Positions 13,201-23,633 are shown, numbered from the stretch's first letter. The stretch: DNA of 64,000 bases from Anticarsia gemmatalis (GCF_050436995.1 NC_134749.1:11674001-11738000); one strand, 5' to 3'. Numbers and translations are program-made. The notes: a model not told the origin generated them from the letters alone.

Positions 13201-16200
13201 CGGGATTTTAAAATATGGATCGCTATTAGCAAGCTATATTTGATTAAAGTTAGAGTGTTCCATTGAATTCAAAAGATACATATTATGTGTCAAAAAAAAC
13301 TGATACCTACTGGTTCTCTAGGAAGGTAAAGGTGTTGTGGCTATACTCATCATCATAATCACAATCAAATTATACTCTTTGACTTACAATATCGGGTCGC
13401 ACTTTGTGGTTAAAACGCCGAGTACTTACCAAAAAAGTTATGGAAACTAATAAAATTCCCATCGCGTTTAAGGCACGTTAAGTAATTTAGTATTATCAGA
13501 TATGTTCAAATTTTCCAATATACGTTTTCCTAACTGCTAAATAATGCTGCTGAAATACAATATCTTATGAACCGTAAAACAGTGTTGGTCACACTAGTTG
13601 TTCGTCGTGCCGTTAAATTACAATATTAATCATTGTTGAACACATCGTGGTGGACGCAATGAGGTCAAACGTTTGTTGGCTGGTACTAGTTGAAATGATT
13701 GTGACTACAAATATGACTTGGTTGACTGCAAACGGCAGAAAAATGTAGAAATGTCTTGGACTTGCGAGAGTTTAGATTTCTCGTATATTTTAATTAAAAT
13801 GCAATTGCATTATACGCCTAATAAGACATATCTATTGCTTATTAAAATATAAATCTTATTTCTTACAGTTTTCAGACTATCGTGTTGCGGTGTTTCTAAA
13901 AAACCTTGAGTAATCAGCGAAGTATAATCAGGAATAATTAAAATAAAAGCTAAAGTATTGAACGTATTAATGAACTTAAAGGCTCATTCAGACGGGGAGA
14001 GTTTCTCGTCTCGAAGATACGATTATCGAAAGAATATAAAACATTTTTTTCGTCTAAACATTCGCTCTCCTCGCTCGTTGCTTTGCGCGAGAATTGCCTT
14101 GCAATGTAATATTGTTATGTCCGTGTAAACATAATTTCAAAGCAATAATCGTATTTCGAGATTTTATGCCAGTTGCTACTATGAGTGCAGTGCGCGATGG
14201 TGTTTTAATTATATCTGCTCTTCTAAGGCAAGAATAAGGTAAACGGAAAAAGAAGAAAAGGCGTTGGGTTAGAAAATGGATAGCTAGAAGAAATGATTTG
14301 GGAGCATCTAACATGTTGTGCCTTGAATTACAATTTAAAGATGAAGAGACATTCAAAAATATATTTCGGGTTACGAAAACTCAACTCATATATCTACTTC
14401 AAGAAATTGGACCATCTATACAAAAAAGTGATACAAATATGCGTCAAGCTATACCCGCTCGTACAAAATTGGAAATAACTTTAAAATATTTGGCTACAGA
14501 AGATTCATTTCAAACATTATCAGAAATATTTATAGTAGGTATATAGGTGTACCATAAGTTACTTTTTGGTAGAAGTTCTGCAAGCTATTTACATAGCATT
14601 GGAGGATTTCATTAAAGTATGAATAAAACACGATTAATTTCAAAATCACTTAACTATCAAAAGATTATCTAAGTATTTATTCAAAATCAGTCTTGCTTTA
14701 ATAAGGTAGATTACCAAACAAATAAATGGCAATTAGCTTATAATAAATCAACTTAATATAGAGATATTTGGAAAAAAATATTTATTGTGCATTCGTTGAA
14801 TCATTTGGAAAGTCATCTTGCATGCTTGAATTCCACCACTGTGTGTCGCTATCAGTTCTCAAAAATGCATCGGATCACTAAACTTCGATGACAAATCTCG
14901 CACTAAAAACGATTCAAACTGATTTGTACGATACTCGTATCAACTTGAAAATATGTCACACGAGATCGTGTTTATACAAGTTGAGATTCTCGTAAGCAAC
15001 AATCTGCTTACTTCACCTTCGTTGTGTAAACCAACATAGGCAATTATCGCCTAGCGATAAGTCATAAGCGAATCTCGTATGACATTATCGTAGGCGAGAT
15101 TTTAGTTCTTGCCTGTATGTAAACATTTTGATACGATTGTGTTATGGCGATTATTGCTTGTGATAGTAGCGTATAGTTTCTCGCTCGGAACCGTACGAGA
15201 AACTCTCCCCGTCTAAATGGGCCTTAAAAGCGTTATATGAAATGCAGGAAATATGATGTCCCATTTCGACTTTAAACTCAATACCTGGAAATGTTGTCTA
15301 CTTTAATAAATTACAATTTCACTCCAGTGACATTCAACTGGAGTTTTTGCTGAAAACATTAATTCTCTAGAAAAACACATGTATAGTTCAAAGATTAAAG
15401 TGCATTGCTCTATTGTTTAGACAGACATTGACCTGACGACGAATGTTCCCGACTACACATACTAAACTAGCACGCTATCTTCCTAACGTTTTGTTGTGTT
15501 AGGGTTGACTACTCACTTGCTTATACTCAAGAACATTTTTTTTTCCTTTTTTTCTTAAAGACTACTCCCGCACTAAGAATTACCCTTGTGTCATGGGGAC
15601 TTTTACAAACAGCGGACACAAAGCACAACCAGACCCGCAACAATTATTTGTGGGTCGCACCAACAAACCACTGCGCCACGGATATGATAATTTTGCAGCT
15701 CACTTACCCCCAGTTTCTGAGGTACATTTGGCGGGAGTTTATCTATTCAATAGCGTTTAAACTAATATAAAAAAAACTGTTTGAATAGATAAACTACCTT
15801 TAAATGTGCCTCAGAAACCGGGGGTTAATCAGTCTCCACTAAACTGCCAACAACATAATAATATAGTTCCCGTAACTTCTTGAGTACCACTCGTGGTAAT
15901 CGATGATTCTTTGTAGTAAATATGCTGCATTACCATACGGTACTAAAAGTTTAATCCCATTTCCGTTTTTGGTGTAAAATAAAAGTATAATGTTCCAATT
16001 TGTTTATCACGTTAAAAATTATTCATCTTTTAGGAATTGCATGCATTTCTTTAATCGACGTTGATTGTTGTTTGACAACCCTATCTATCCGTTTATTGGT
16101 ATGAACTGTGACAGTTGATTTATCGCGTTTTGAGCGACAGAACAAAACCACATAACTACCGGATACACCACTGATATCTACATGGTGTTGTTATTATTGT

Positions 16201-19200
16201 ACACGTACAAAATGTATGTGTGTGTCGTGTGTATGATTGTAGGTTGCGATAGACACTTTAATGGTAGACTAGGAGTGCAGCTATTGCAAGTTACGACATG
16301 TTTTGTATGAATTTATAATACTTGATCAAACTTAAGTTTTTGAACATATGTATGGTTTTACTTAGGATGTTAATTGTTAATGGATGTAAAGGATCAGACC
16401 CAATTTTGAAGAAATGGTAGTAATAAAACGCAAGTAGATTTTGAGTTAAACGATTATAAGGCTCCACCCCTTATCCGAAATTATCTACACCTAAAATAAG
16501 TTACGGTTACGGTCTATTTTCGGATTTTTTATAATATCGGATACGGTAAAAGAGTCCCATAAAATTTTTGACTACACTTCACGTTTTAGTTTTGTGTAAT
16601 TTACAGTATATTTAAAATACATTTGTTTCTTTTCCAGGCCTCATCTGGTTCATAGTGCCGGTGTCAATGATAATCTGTAACGACGTCATGGCCTATGTGT
16701 TCGGCTTCTTCTTCGGCAAGACACCTCTCATCAAGCTCAGCCCTAAGAAGACTTGGGAAGGTTTCATTGGAGGTGGATTCTCTACCGTTGTATTTGGTTT
16801 GGTGGTAAGTAGAATCAATAGGCGATCTTCAAAAATAATTGCGGGTGGAAATAAAAATTAAAATAGCTATAACGGTTTGGGGTTATTCATACTGCGTGTA
16901 TTATTTAATCATTTGCTGACAATTGGCCAGGTTATTTTGCCGTATTCTCCCTCACGATACTTCATATTTACGAAATTGATGAAGTTGTAATATCAAGTAA
17001 TCTACGTCATTTCTTAGTTCTTCACGTAGATTACACCAAATAAAAGCAATTTGTAGTAGTAGTGGTAATGGCAGAACAAGGGATATTCTTTGGTCTCTGC
17101 CTGCATAGAAAAGTCTTCTTAATTTGTTTATTTTTATTTCAGCTGTCGTACTGGATGTCTCAGTACCCGTATTTGGTGTGTCCCATCGAGTACTCGGAGT
17201 CTCTCGGCCGCATGACTATGGACTGTGAGCCTTCTGGACTGTTCCGCCTTCATGAGTACACGCCGCCCCAGTTTGTGCAGCCTGTCATGAAAGTGGTGAG
17301 TATGAATACATACGTAAATAACATTATTACGTATAATTATAAAAATATGGACTAATTGAATTGAGAATGTCTTCCTTTCTGAAGTCGCTTAAAAATTAAC
17401 TGTGTGTAGAAATTCAGTAGCCGTGAAAATAAGAGATTTAGAAGTTAAGCTGTTTGTTTTGTTCTATCAGGACCCTATGGGCCAATGTCACGCATGTACG
17501 CACGTATGGCACATATAGGGGATTAAAATGACATGAAATAATACTTAGAAAGAATTGTGAATCTTCGTTGTTCTTAAAAAACATGCGAAAAAGCTACTAT
17601 ACAGTTAATCTTACTAAATCGCTCCTTATTACAATAATACTAAAGTTCACTTTACCTTACATTACAGATCGGCATGGAGAAATTCAACATGTACCCGTTC
17701 ATGATCCACTCGTTGTTCCTGAGCACGTTCAGCTCCGTCATCGGACCATTCGGAGGATTCTTTGCTTCTGGCTTCAAGCGTGCTTTTAAGATCAAGGTAA
17801 ACGTTACAAAATACTTAATAACATCGTGTAATATTTGTTGTTTGTTTGTCGTATGGTTAGTGGTCAACTTAGTGTCAAAGTTGTTCAAGCCGCCCAAGAG
17901 GCCTTTGACGTGGTTTAACGACTGCTATCTTAGTAGACAACAACCGGGACCGACCTTAACGTGCCCTCCGAAGCACGAAGACGCCCAGTTCAAAAACCAC
18001 TATGCGGTCACCCATCTATGGAATGACCGCGCCAATGGTTGCTTCACCCACAGATCGTTTACCGACCGGTGAGCGCAACTGGCTATAGGCGCCTCGTAAT
18101 ATTTGTCAAGTGCACGTACATGTAAGAGTGTACGTGCACGTATACGCTCTTATTAGATCTACACTTGCATAGTATAGGCAGAAAAGCTGTCTAATATTAT
18201 AAAATTTTAGGTTGTTAATTCCATAAGCGTGTAAGCTATTACGTTCAGCTCGTTATTTATGAGAGAGGCCAACTCTAAACTCACAACAAGTTGGAATTTA
18301 CATGATAACGATCTGTTTAGTAATGCTTTAGCTTAACCTATTCAATTACATTTGACAACATTCTTATACATTTTTAATGTCACTGCCACTTATAAAATAG
18401 TTTCTGAGGGGCTATTACGTATGTCATTTGACAACTATTTGAAAGCCACTATGCTGTCCATTGTTTTCTGCCTTCAATTATAGTGATTAATACGTTACGT
18501 CAAAGCAGCAATGTACTGAATAGTGACAATAGATTTGACGTATACTAGCTGTCAACTGAGTTACGTGATAAGCCCGCTGAGTCTACTTATCATAAAAATT
18601 GCTACATAAATGAAATCAATGAATAACTACACAGAAGTCTTGCAATATAATTCGTTTGCAGGACTTCGGCGACGTGATTCCCGGTCACGGCGGCATCATG
18701 GATCGCTTCGACTGTCAGTTCCTGATGGCGACGTTCGTCAACGTGTACATCACCAGCTTCATCCGCACGGCCACTCCGCAGAAACTGCTGCAACAGGTAT
18801 TACGTATACTTTTTATTTTGGTAGAACAAACATTACAATTTATTTATTTTAAATTTCATATACATGCATGGTGTATATAGGCGGACTTAATGCCAAAGGC
18901 ATTATCTACCCGTCTACCTTAGGGTGATGCAGAGATCTATAGAAGTAGGTGTTTAAAAAAATAAAATAAGTGACGTTAAGGTTAACAAGGTTTACAAATA
19001 AATAAAAATAAGGTCATGATAAAACTAACTTTTTTTCTACAATTTTAGTTGAAAATTTGTTGGGGTTTGTTTTGATAGTGGTAATTTAAATATAATGATA
19101 TTTTACAAAAATAGAGTTCAGTAGCATTGTTTTACTGCACGTTTAGCGCAGTGGTTGACGTGGTCACCTTGCCCTAATAACCGTACCGCCGCAGTTCGAA

Positions 19201-19507
19201 TCCTACCCAGGACAAATACTTTAGTGATGAGAGTAAAGTGTCCTCGCTATTATATGAGACTAACATTATTAATTTCGAAACGCGGGTGTATTTCATACAT
19301 CTGCCTATACCTTCGCGTAAAACAGGCGCGATTATGTATGTACTATTTACAATCTTAAGTGGTTCTCCGTTCTTCGCATTTGCAAATTAATTCATTGCAA
19401 TGTTTCTTTCACAGGTGTACAACTTGAAGCCGGAACAACAGCTGCAACTGTTCTACGCGCTGAAGGAGTCGCTAGAACACAGGAATATACTAAACCTGGT
19501 ACCCTAG
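4097..19507 (+). CDS. CdsA: CDP-diacylglycerol synthase, 3' part of gene (six exons)
   Basis: This enzyme makes CDP-diacylglycerol from phosphatidic acid and CTP at the ER membrane, the entry to phosphatidylinositol synthesis and to the PI cycle used in insect phototransduction. Exons: 4097-4289, 16638-16804, 17143-17295, 17668-17796, 18662-18796 and 19415-19507. All introns are GT-AG and phases fit, giving 870 nt, or 289 residues plus TAG. Several hydrophobic membrane segments are visible (for example around residues 10-30, 45-60 and 66-80). The family signature S-x-x-K-R-x(4)-K-D...[11 protein letters not shown] falls at about residues 204-231, with the lysine, HGG and DRxD residues intact and split between exons 4 and 5. 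The C-terminus ([20 protein letters not shown]) matches animal CDS1/CDS2. Animal homologues have about 440-460 residues, so roughly the N-terminal third is missing and should lie left of the window. No frameshift or stop was found; the gene looks functional. Confidence 0.96.
5060..5286 (-). mobile_element. degenerate Helitron-like fragment
   Basis: The left edge reads ACTAGGTTTTGCTCGTGACTTTG, a decayed version of the Helitron 3' end seen in reverse. The right part contains the AGTAACAAACATACATACG and ACATTCGCATTTATAACATTA segments common at lepidopteran Helitron 5' ends. Both ends are diverged, so the exact limits are uncertain. Confidence 0.45.
5554..6139 (+). mobile_element. Helitron carrying a nested SINE
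   Basis: The left end TAACTACATAGTATAAAGC matches the left end of the minus-strand Helitron at 362-999 (TCACTACATAGTATAAA), with the leading TC changed to TA. The right end GCCGCTAG is followed by T. A tRNA-headed SINE (5706-6037) sits inside, so the Helitron is the older insertion. It includes a TATG microsatellite near 5604-5622. Confidence 0.6.
5706..6037 (+). mobile_element. tRNA-derived SINE
   Basis: The head GCAGTGATAGCCGAATGGT...GGTTCGAACCC looks like the A and B boxes of an RNA polymerase III promoter (B box 5761-5770). The body contains the GGTGAAGGAAAACACCGTGA segment and GGACTCAAGGCCTAACCCC, and ends ATTATTGGGTTAAATTTA. Likely 8 bp target duplications AAAAGATA occur at 5698-5705 and 6038-6045. 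Other copies: about 30325-31180, 32995-33225, and fragments near 37801, 53555 and 55034. Confidence 0.75.
6345..6473. mobile_element. palindromic MITE, copy 1
   Basis: Starts with a run of 14 C and then GGTTTCTGA; ends TCAGAAACCGGGGG. The whole element folds on itself, with the arms meeting at GCGTTTTTTATATGAGTTTAAACGC. It is flanked by TTA on both sides (6342-6344 and 6474-6476). Same family as 8244-8359 and 15707-15824. Transposase source unknown; a 3 bp TTA duplication would suit PIF/Harbinger mobilisation. Confidence 0.75.
8244..8359. mobile_element. palindromic MITE, copy 2
   Basis: CGGTTTCTGAGGTAAATTTAGCGG at the left pairs with CTGAATGTACCTCAAAAACCGGG at the right, around the same central AGCGTTTAAACTCATATAAAAAACG. 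The ends are slightly shorter and more diverged than in copies 1 and 3, and the target duplication is unclear. Confidence 0.7.
9428..9616 (+). repeat. 95 bp tandem duplication
   Basis: AGGTTTGTCATAAGGCAA begins at 9428 and again at 9523. Each unit ends with AATTTCTAATCGCT or a close variant. The two units have diverged in the middle, so the duplication is not recent. Confidence 0.7.
13980..15224 (+). mobile_element. PIF/Harbinger DNA transposon, decayed
   Basis: Terminal inverted repeats: the left AGGCTCATTCAGACGGGG and following GAGAGTTTCTCGT match the reverse complement of the right end (ACGAGAAACTCTCCCCGTC...GGGCCT). TAA flanks both ends (13977-13979 and 15225-15227), the 3 bp TWA-type target duplication of this superfamily. 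A fragment of the transposase is encoded at 14238-14546. The element is far shorter than an autonomous Harbinger, so an internal deletion is likely. Confidence 0.8.
14238..14546 (+). pseudogene. HARBI1-like transposase N-terminal fragment
   Basis: One open frame reads [19 protein letters not shown] and then [55 protein letters not shown] and [11 protein letters not shown] before a stop. This is the N-terminal helical region of PIF/Harbinger (HARBI1-like) transposases, which normally precedes the DDE nuclease domain. A TAA at 14235-14237 closes the frame upstream and no ATG fits well. The DDE domain is absent from the rest of the element, so it cannot encode an active enzyme. It lies inside matching terminal inverted repeats in the CdsA intron. 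Confidence 0.8.
15541..15682 (-). mobile_element. tRNA-derived SINE, second family, truncated
   Basis: Shares CTCCCGCACTAAGA, CTTGTGT, GGACACAAAGCACAACCAGACC and CAACAATTATTTGTGG with the element at 19633-19821, where the tRNA-like head is better preserved. Here most of the head is lost; only ACTGCGCCACGG remains. The palindromic MITE at 15707 follows directly. Confidence 0.6.
15707..15824. mobile_element. palindromic MITE, copy 3
   Basis: CCCCCAGTTTCTGAGGTACAT at the left pairs with ATGTGCCTCAGAAACCGGGG at the right. The centre is AGCGTTTAAACTAATAT. TTA occurs on both flanks (15704-15706 and 15825-15827). It is the cleanest of the three copies. Confidence 0.75.
16638..16804 (+). CDS. CdsA: CdsA exon 2 of those visible
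   Basis: Acceptor TTTTCCAG|GC and donor GTG|GTAAGT. Encodes [20 protein letters not shown] followed by the conserved [16 protein letters not shown] loop and a glycine-rich membrane segment. It starts in phase with the final G of the exon 12.3 kb upstream and ends on a codon boundary. Confidence 0.97.
17143..17295 (+). CDS. CdsA: CdsA exon 3 of those visible
   Basis: Acceptor TTATTTCAG|CTG and donor AAAGTG|GTGAGT; 51 codons. Encodes the [15 protein letters not shown] and [14 protein letters not shown] region, a loop that varies between animal paralogues and here resembles the insect version. Confidence 0.95.
17668..17796 (+). CDS. CdsA: CdsA exon 4 of those visible
   Basis: Acceptor CATTACAG|ATC and donor ATCAAG|GTAAAC; 43 codons. 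Encodes [20 protein letters not shown] and the first half of the catalytic signature, [11 protein letters not shown] 5S-headed SINE lies about 50 bases past the donor site. Confidence 0.96.
17845..18110 (-). mobile_element. 5S rRNA-headed SINE, AAGAAG-tail family
   Basis: On the minus strand the head contains AAGCAAC (18038-18044), then GGTCA, then GATGGGTGACCGC (about 18004-18016), in the order and near-spacing of the internal promoter elements of 5S rRNA. The body follows with CTTCGGAGGGCACGTTAAGG and AGTCGTTAAACCACGTCAAAGG, and the tail is GACACTAAGTTGACCAC. It lies about 50 bases after the donor of CdsA exon 4. Related copies: 42615-42812, 52938-53158 and the 3' part at 36488-36582. Confidence 0.7.
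18662..18796 (+). CDS. CdsA: CdsA exon 5 of those visible
   Basis: Acceptor CGTTTGCAG|GAC and donor CAACAG|GTATTA; 45 codons. Encodes the second half of the signature ([17 protein letters not shown]) and the last membrane segment ([14 protein letters not shown]). The aspartates and HGG of the cytidylyltransferase motif are present. Confidence 0.96.
18850..18960. repeat. interspersed repeat fragment (TATATAGGCGGACTTAATGCC)
   Basis: TGTATATAGGCGGACTTAATGCC, AAGGCATT, TCTACC and TCTACCTTAGGGTGATGC recur with small changes at 26660-26725. It is probably the 3' part of a LINE, but no coding is left to classify it. Confidence 0.5.
19134..19340 (+). mobile_element. tRNA-derived SINE, third family
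   Basis: The A-box-like TTAGCGCAGTGG (19143-19154) and B-box-like AGTTCGAATCC (19193-19203) form a tRNA-like head in the last CdsA intron. The body includes CTATACCTTCGCGTAAAACAGGCG, a decayed form of the tail of lepidopteran SINEs. A functional tRNA is unlikely because the acceptor stem does not pair. Confidence 0.55.
19415..19507 (+). CDS. CdsA: CdsA terminal exon with stop
   Basis: Acceptor TTTCTTTCACAG|GTG; 30 codons, then TAG at 19505-19507. Encodes the cytosolic C-terminal tail ([18 protein letters not shown]...LNLVP) found in animal CDP-diacylglycerol synthases. Confidence 0.95.
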   Translation: MYNLKPEQQLQLFYALKESLEHRNILNLVP

Positions 19508-19632
19508 ACGATTAGTTCAATGCAGGTTAGACCGTCAGTGATATAAACACTTTTACAATGCACTGGAGATTCGCTGCGTATTCATATTTTGTATTGTCCC
19601 TTATAATTTCCTAAAATAACGTCCGTTTAATT

Positions 19633-19821
19633 CATTTTTTAAAAAGATAACTCCCGCACTAAGATTTGCTCTTGTGTTACAAACATACAAAGAACAGACA
19701 CAAAGTACAACCAGACCCGAAACAACTATTTGTGGTTCTCACAAATAATTGTTCCGTATTGGTATCGAACCCACGACCTCCCGATACAATGGTAGTGGCG
19801 TGGTGCGCCACGGAGGCCGTC
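19633..19821 (-). mobile_element. tRNA-derived SINE, second family
   Basis: Read on the minus strand: GACGGCCTCCGTGGCGCACC (head with A-box-like TGGCGCA), B box GGTTCGATACC (19761-19771), then the body GGTCTGGTTGTACTTTGTG and a T-rich end. It lies about 125 bases after the CdsA stop codon, so it is probably transcribed as part of the 3' UTR. Truncated copies are at 15541-15682 and 58336-58420. Confidence 0.7.
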
Positions 19822-21787
19822 AAATTGAAACTGGCCAACTGTGTCATTTCTTTGGCTATAGTTTCATTGAAACTGCGTAATAGTTTGTTCACAATACACA
19901 AGTACACTCTCTTTTCACACATATAACCTGGTGTGGTAGTAAACATGGCTGCTGAAATTTCAGGCGCGGGATAAGTGTTTTTAGGTGCAATATATATTTG
20001 TATTTTGTGTATAAAATTATTTAAGTTTTGAGTTTATTCTTAAAATTGATCCAGTGTGGCCTTCCATGATAACCAAAATGGTTTTCAACTACCTTTTACT
20101 GTGTCTTAGTTAATTAACGTTTGTATTCTATCAATGTTTGTGTTGTTAAATTCGTAATATAAAACCTTGTGAATGTTTCAAAATACATTGTCGTCTATGT
20201 AAAAGTTATGTATCATGAATTACTAAGTATATATTTAGTAAAACTATATGTATTATTAACAAATACCTTTTTATGTATGTATTACATAACATTATAAAGA
20301 CCACTTCAGACATACTGCGTGCGCGTTACGTGCACGTGCACGTATACGTTCTTACATCTATGTTATATCCCACCTCTCTATGTATAGTATTAAATAGTTT
20401 GTTAACGCAGCGTTTCCGTGTAATGTGAAAGTCCTGAGTGGAACATATCCCAAGTACCTTGAACGGAATACATTTTGTTCTAGTCTTATATTGAGATCGT
20501 CGTTTACTTTGATTACAAATACTATATTATTTACGAAACATACAAAAACAATATTTAAAAAGTTATATGGTTCTTGAAAATACCACCTATATTTGTTCAA
20601 CTATAACTCAAAATTATTCTCCAAGTTAAAGAAAAGAAGAAAAGTCATGCTTTATCATATAAAAATGTTATACAGAACGAAAAATGGGATCTAATTTTTT
20701 TTATTGAAGGGACCAGATGAATTACAAAAGCAATTAAATATGGAACAGAATATGAAATGTCAATTTCTTCACATAAATGTTTCTTTACGTAATGAAGAAA
20801 CTCTGCAACGAAACTGGAAATCAATCGTGAGGGCACTAGCTAGTTTTTTAACAGACCTTTTATAAAAATTGACTCAAATTGAGCATTTTTCCAAGGACGA
20901 GCGTTATAAGAAAAAAATGGTTGAATTTCCTTAAGACAATGAACTACCAAAGAATTTCAAAGTGAACGATGATCTCAAACCAATATTTAATGATAATGTA
21001 GTAACAATTTATTTATACTCCTACATACGATACCATTACTCAGCGGGAGTGTAATAATATTGAATTTAAATATCTAGTTCTAATATAGGTTACTGATAAA
21101 TCTATAAAAAATATATGTTCTCTATATACTTTCTGTGAAGAGGTTCAACGATAAATATTGAATTGATCAGCCCTTAAACTGATCTCAAGTTTGATATTGC
21201 TTTTGAGTATCAGCTTATAGTAAGTACAGTTTATATTTGAGAGCCATCTCATACTCATTACTTAGTCTGCGACGGCCAGTGTCACCTGCGCCGAAACGTC
21301 AGGCATTCTAAGATAAAAATCGTGTTCGCGTTAATTCCCGTATACTATATTCATTATTATTCATATAATATCTTCATATGTAATATCTTATAGATAAAAT
21401 ACTTTCTAACTAAGCAACGAGATATTGAGAGCTATCTTAAAATCCAAGGCGCGACTATACTTAAAACAAGCTGATCTTAAAAGCAATCTCAAACTTGAGA
21501 GTAGTTTCAAAAAACGGCAATTGCCAATTATATTTATCATTTAACAAAAATAGTTATAAATTACATGTGGTTCTTGTTAATTAAGGGCATTGTTATCTTC
21601 AAATTTAAATCAAAAACTAAAAAAATATGTCCTAATAACCACTCGAATTGATTTAGATATAAATACATTTAAGTATAGAAATTCTTCCTCGAATTTTGAA
21701 TGTGTAATGCCTCATACATTTTGTATTGAATCTTAAGTTTAGTACGTATTAGTGATGTGTAGCAAATTTGTATGTTTGTTTGCTGGT

Positions 21788-21793
21788 AATAAA
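21788..21793 (+). terminator. candidate polyadenylation signal
   Basis: AATAAA in TGCTGGTAATAAAGATTTAG, followed by the GT-rich CCTGTATGGTC about 20 bases on. It is the first well-formed signal with a GT-rich follower that I saw after the CdsA stop codon. Unproven. Confidence 0.35.
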
Positions 21794-23114
21794 GATTTAG
21801 TTTCGACCTGTATGGTCTACGGCGCTTAGATGACAGTTTACCTTGATTTTGTTTAGAAAATTTGTGTGATTGCCGTTAAATGTGGCTATTGATAACACCT
21901 TAAAATTATGAATGAAACAAGCAATTTGTTTTAATATATTGATTGTGTCGCAATTTTAAGAGAATTTATAAGTAAATAGCCATAAATATTGTTTGAAAAG
22001 TCTATTCGTCATTTTGTGTTGAAAAATGAATTTGATTGAATTTTACATTAAGTTAGAATTTAAACCATCATTCGATGTTTCGCTAGTTTCCAGTTCAAAA
22101 GGACGAGTAGGCTTTAAAATTATTTTGGCAAGAATAAACCCGGCTTTTCCGCTTTTAGATAAGTCGAAGTTAGCCTATCAGGTGAAATTTTGACAGTGTC
22201 ATATGAGTTATTTGATACTTGTCACCAAGTGGTAAAATAGGGTAATATACCAGCAGTTATTAGTCATGTTTAACGGTAAATCCATTTTAAATAGTTTATT
22301 TTTTTGGATTAGAACAGGGAATATTGCATTTGTTTATGCTTTAGACTGAATAACGAACGACTGTTCCATGTGCTAAAGACTTTTTGACAGTTTACTTTTC
22401 GTATGAAAAAATACTTATTGTGAGAAATATATGTAAAAAAATATTTAAATTAGAACATTTACACACTGACTTAATTAATTTGGTCAATTGATTGATTCGA
22501 TAATGAGACGGTCCTTTTTTATTGTATGTATCAAGCCTTATAAAGTTTGATTTCAAATTCGTAGTTGACCTTACCATTTGGTATAGATAGTTAAAGAAAT
22601 CGATGGATAGATAAGTTATGATGCAAAATCTGCAAAGCTTACATTCGACTAAGCAAGCTTAGAGTTTATGCAGTAAAGCCGCTGACCTAGAAACATATGT
22701 CGACGACGGCGGATTTTTTATTGCAAAGGAATCATGTCGGCGAATTCCTGGCATATTTTAGTAGGTTGGCGATTTTGTTGTGTAGACTCCATTATTGAAA
22801 AATATATAATATAACATTCAAAATACTATAAAGTATATTTATAAACATACAATTTTATTTTACGAAATAGAAAAATATGACGTTTTATTTTTTTCAAATA
22901 TTATTACTATAGTAAAAAAATTATCAGCGTTGCGACTAGAACATGTTAAGTTTGGTGATGTTTTTTATTGTGATTTTACGTTACGTTGTATTTCTCATGT
23001 TGATTTAGCGCTTTACGTGTTGATTTGATGCTCGTTCGCTAGCTTTTAGTGTTTAGCATTTGTTAGGTTAGTTTTTAGTTTATTTACTTTAGTCGTACTA
23101 ATAGAGGTCGTGTA

Positions 23115-23270
23115 AGAACGGATTAAGCTGTTACCACATTAATCTACCGATCGTCATTCGATGGTATAATCATTCTCTAGACAGTCTTAACATCACTAAT
23201 AGGTCAATCGGTTGTCGATCAAATGGCTTCGATCGACCATCAATTGCTTCATAAGAATTTTGAATTTATT
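23115..23270. repeat. GATC-rich repeat, relative of the MITE at 23634
   Basis: GTTACCACATTAATCTACCGATCG, GGTCAATCGGTTGTCGATCAAA and CGATCGACCATCAATTG echo the segments of the better preserved element 500 bases downstream. The ends are poorly defined. Confidence 0.45.
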
Positions 23271-23633
23271 GGAGAGTGGGAGTTTTAAAACTGTAGTTCT
23301 AATTTGAGCTTACGCGACGTTTGTTAGTTCGACAATAATGACTACAAGTGACTTGGGTACCTCTGTATGTTTTCAAATATCAGAGTCCACAATGTCACTT
23401 ACCTAAAATAACTTCTTTAACGATTTTTGAAAATGTATAGTTTAAAAATTTAACCTTGTTATTGATAATTAATTATAATTGATAGTAAACAATTTTAGTT
23501 TCTTTTTATAGATAATATTCTATGAATTATGTTTTTTTTATGTATTATTAATTGTTTTTCTTGTCTCAAAATGACCACTAAATTATACTCACAAAAACGT
23601 TTCAAATTATGTTACGTTAATATTAACTATATA

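Larger units (their letters stand above)
4290..16637 (+). other. CdsA: 12.3 kb CdsA intron
   Basis: The interval between two in-phase CdsA exons. It is AT-rich and without host exons. Its identifiable contents are listed separately: Helitron pieces, a SINE, three palindromic MITEs, a 95 bp tandem duplication, a Harbinger element and a truncated SINE. Nothing identifiable was seen at 6474-8243, 8360-9427 or 9617-13979. Small open frames there (11240-11500, 11759-11947, 12958-13152) resemble no known protein. Confidence 0.85.
19508..21793 (+). other. CdsA: putative CdsA 3' UTR
   Basis: The stretch follows the TAG at 19505-19507. No clear AATAAA lies close to the stop; the best signal seen is at 21788-21793. 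A UTR of about 2.3 kb would contain the reverse-oriented SINE at 19633-19821. The true end may be earlier, at a variant signal. The open frames at 19666-19926 and 19677-19946 are SINE sequence, and those at 20358-20836 resemble nothing known. Confidence 0.4.
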
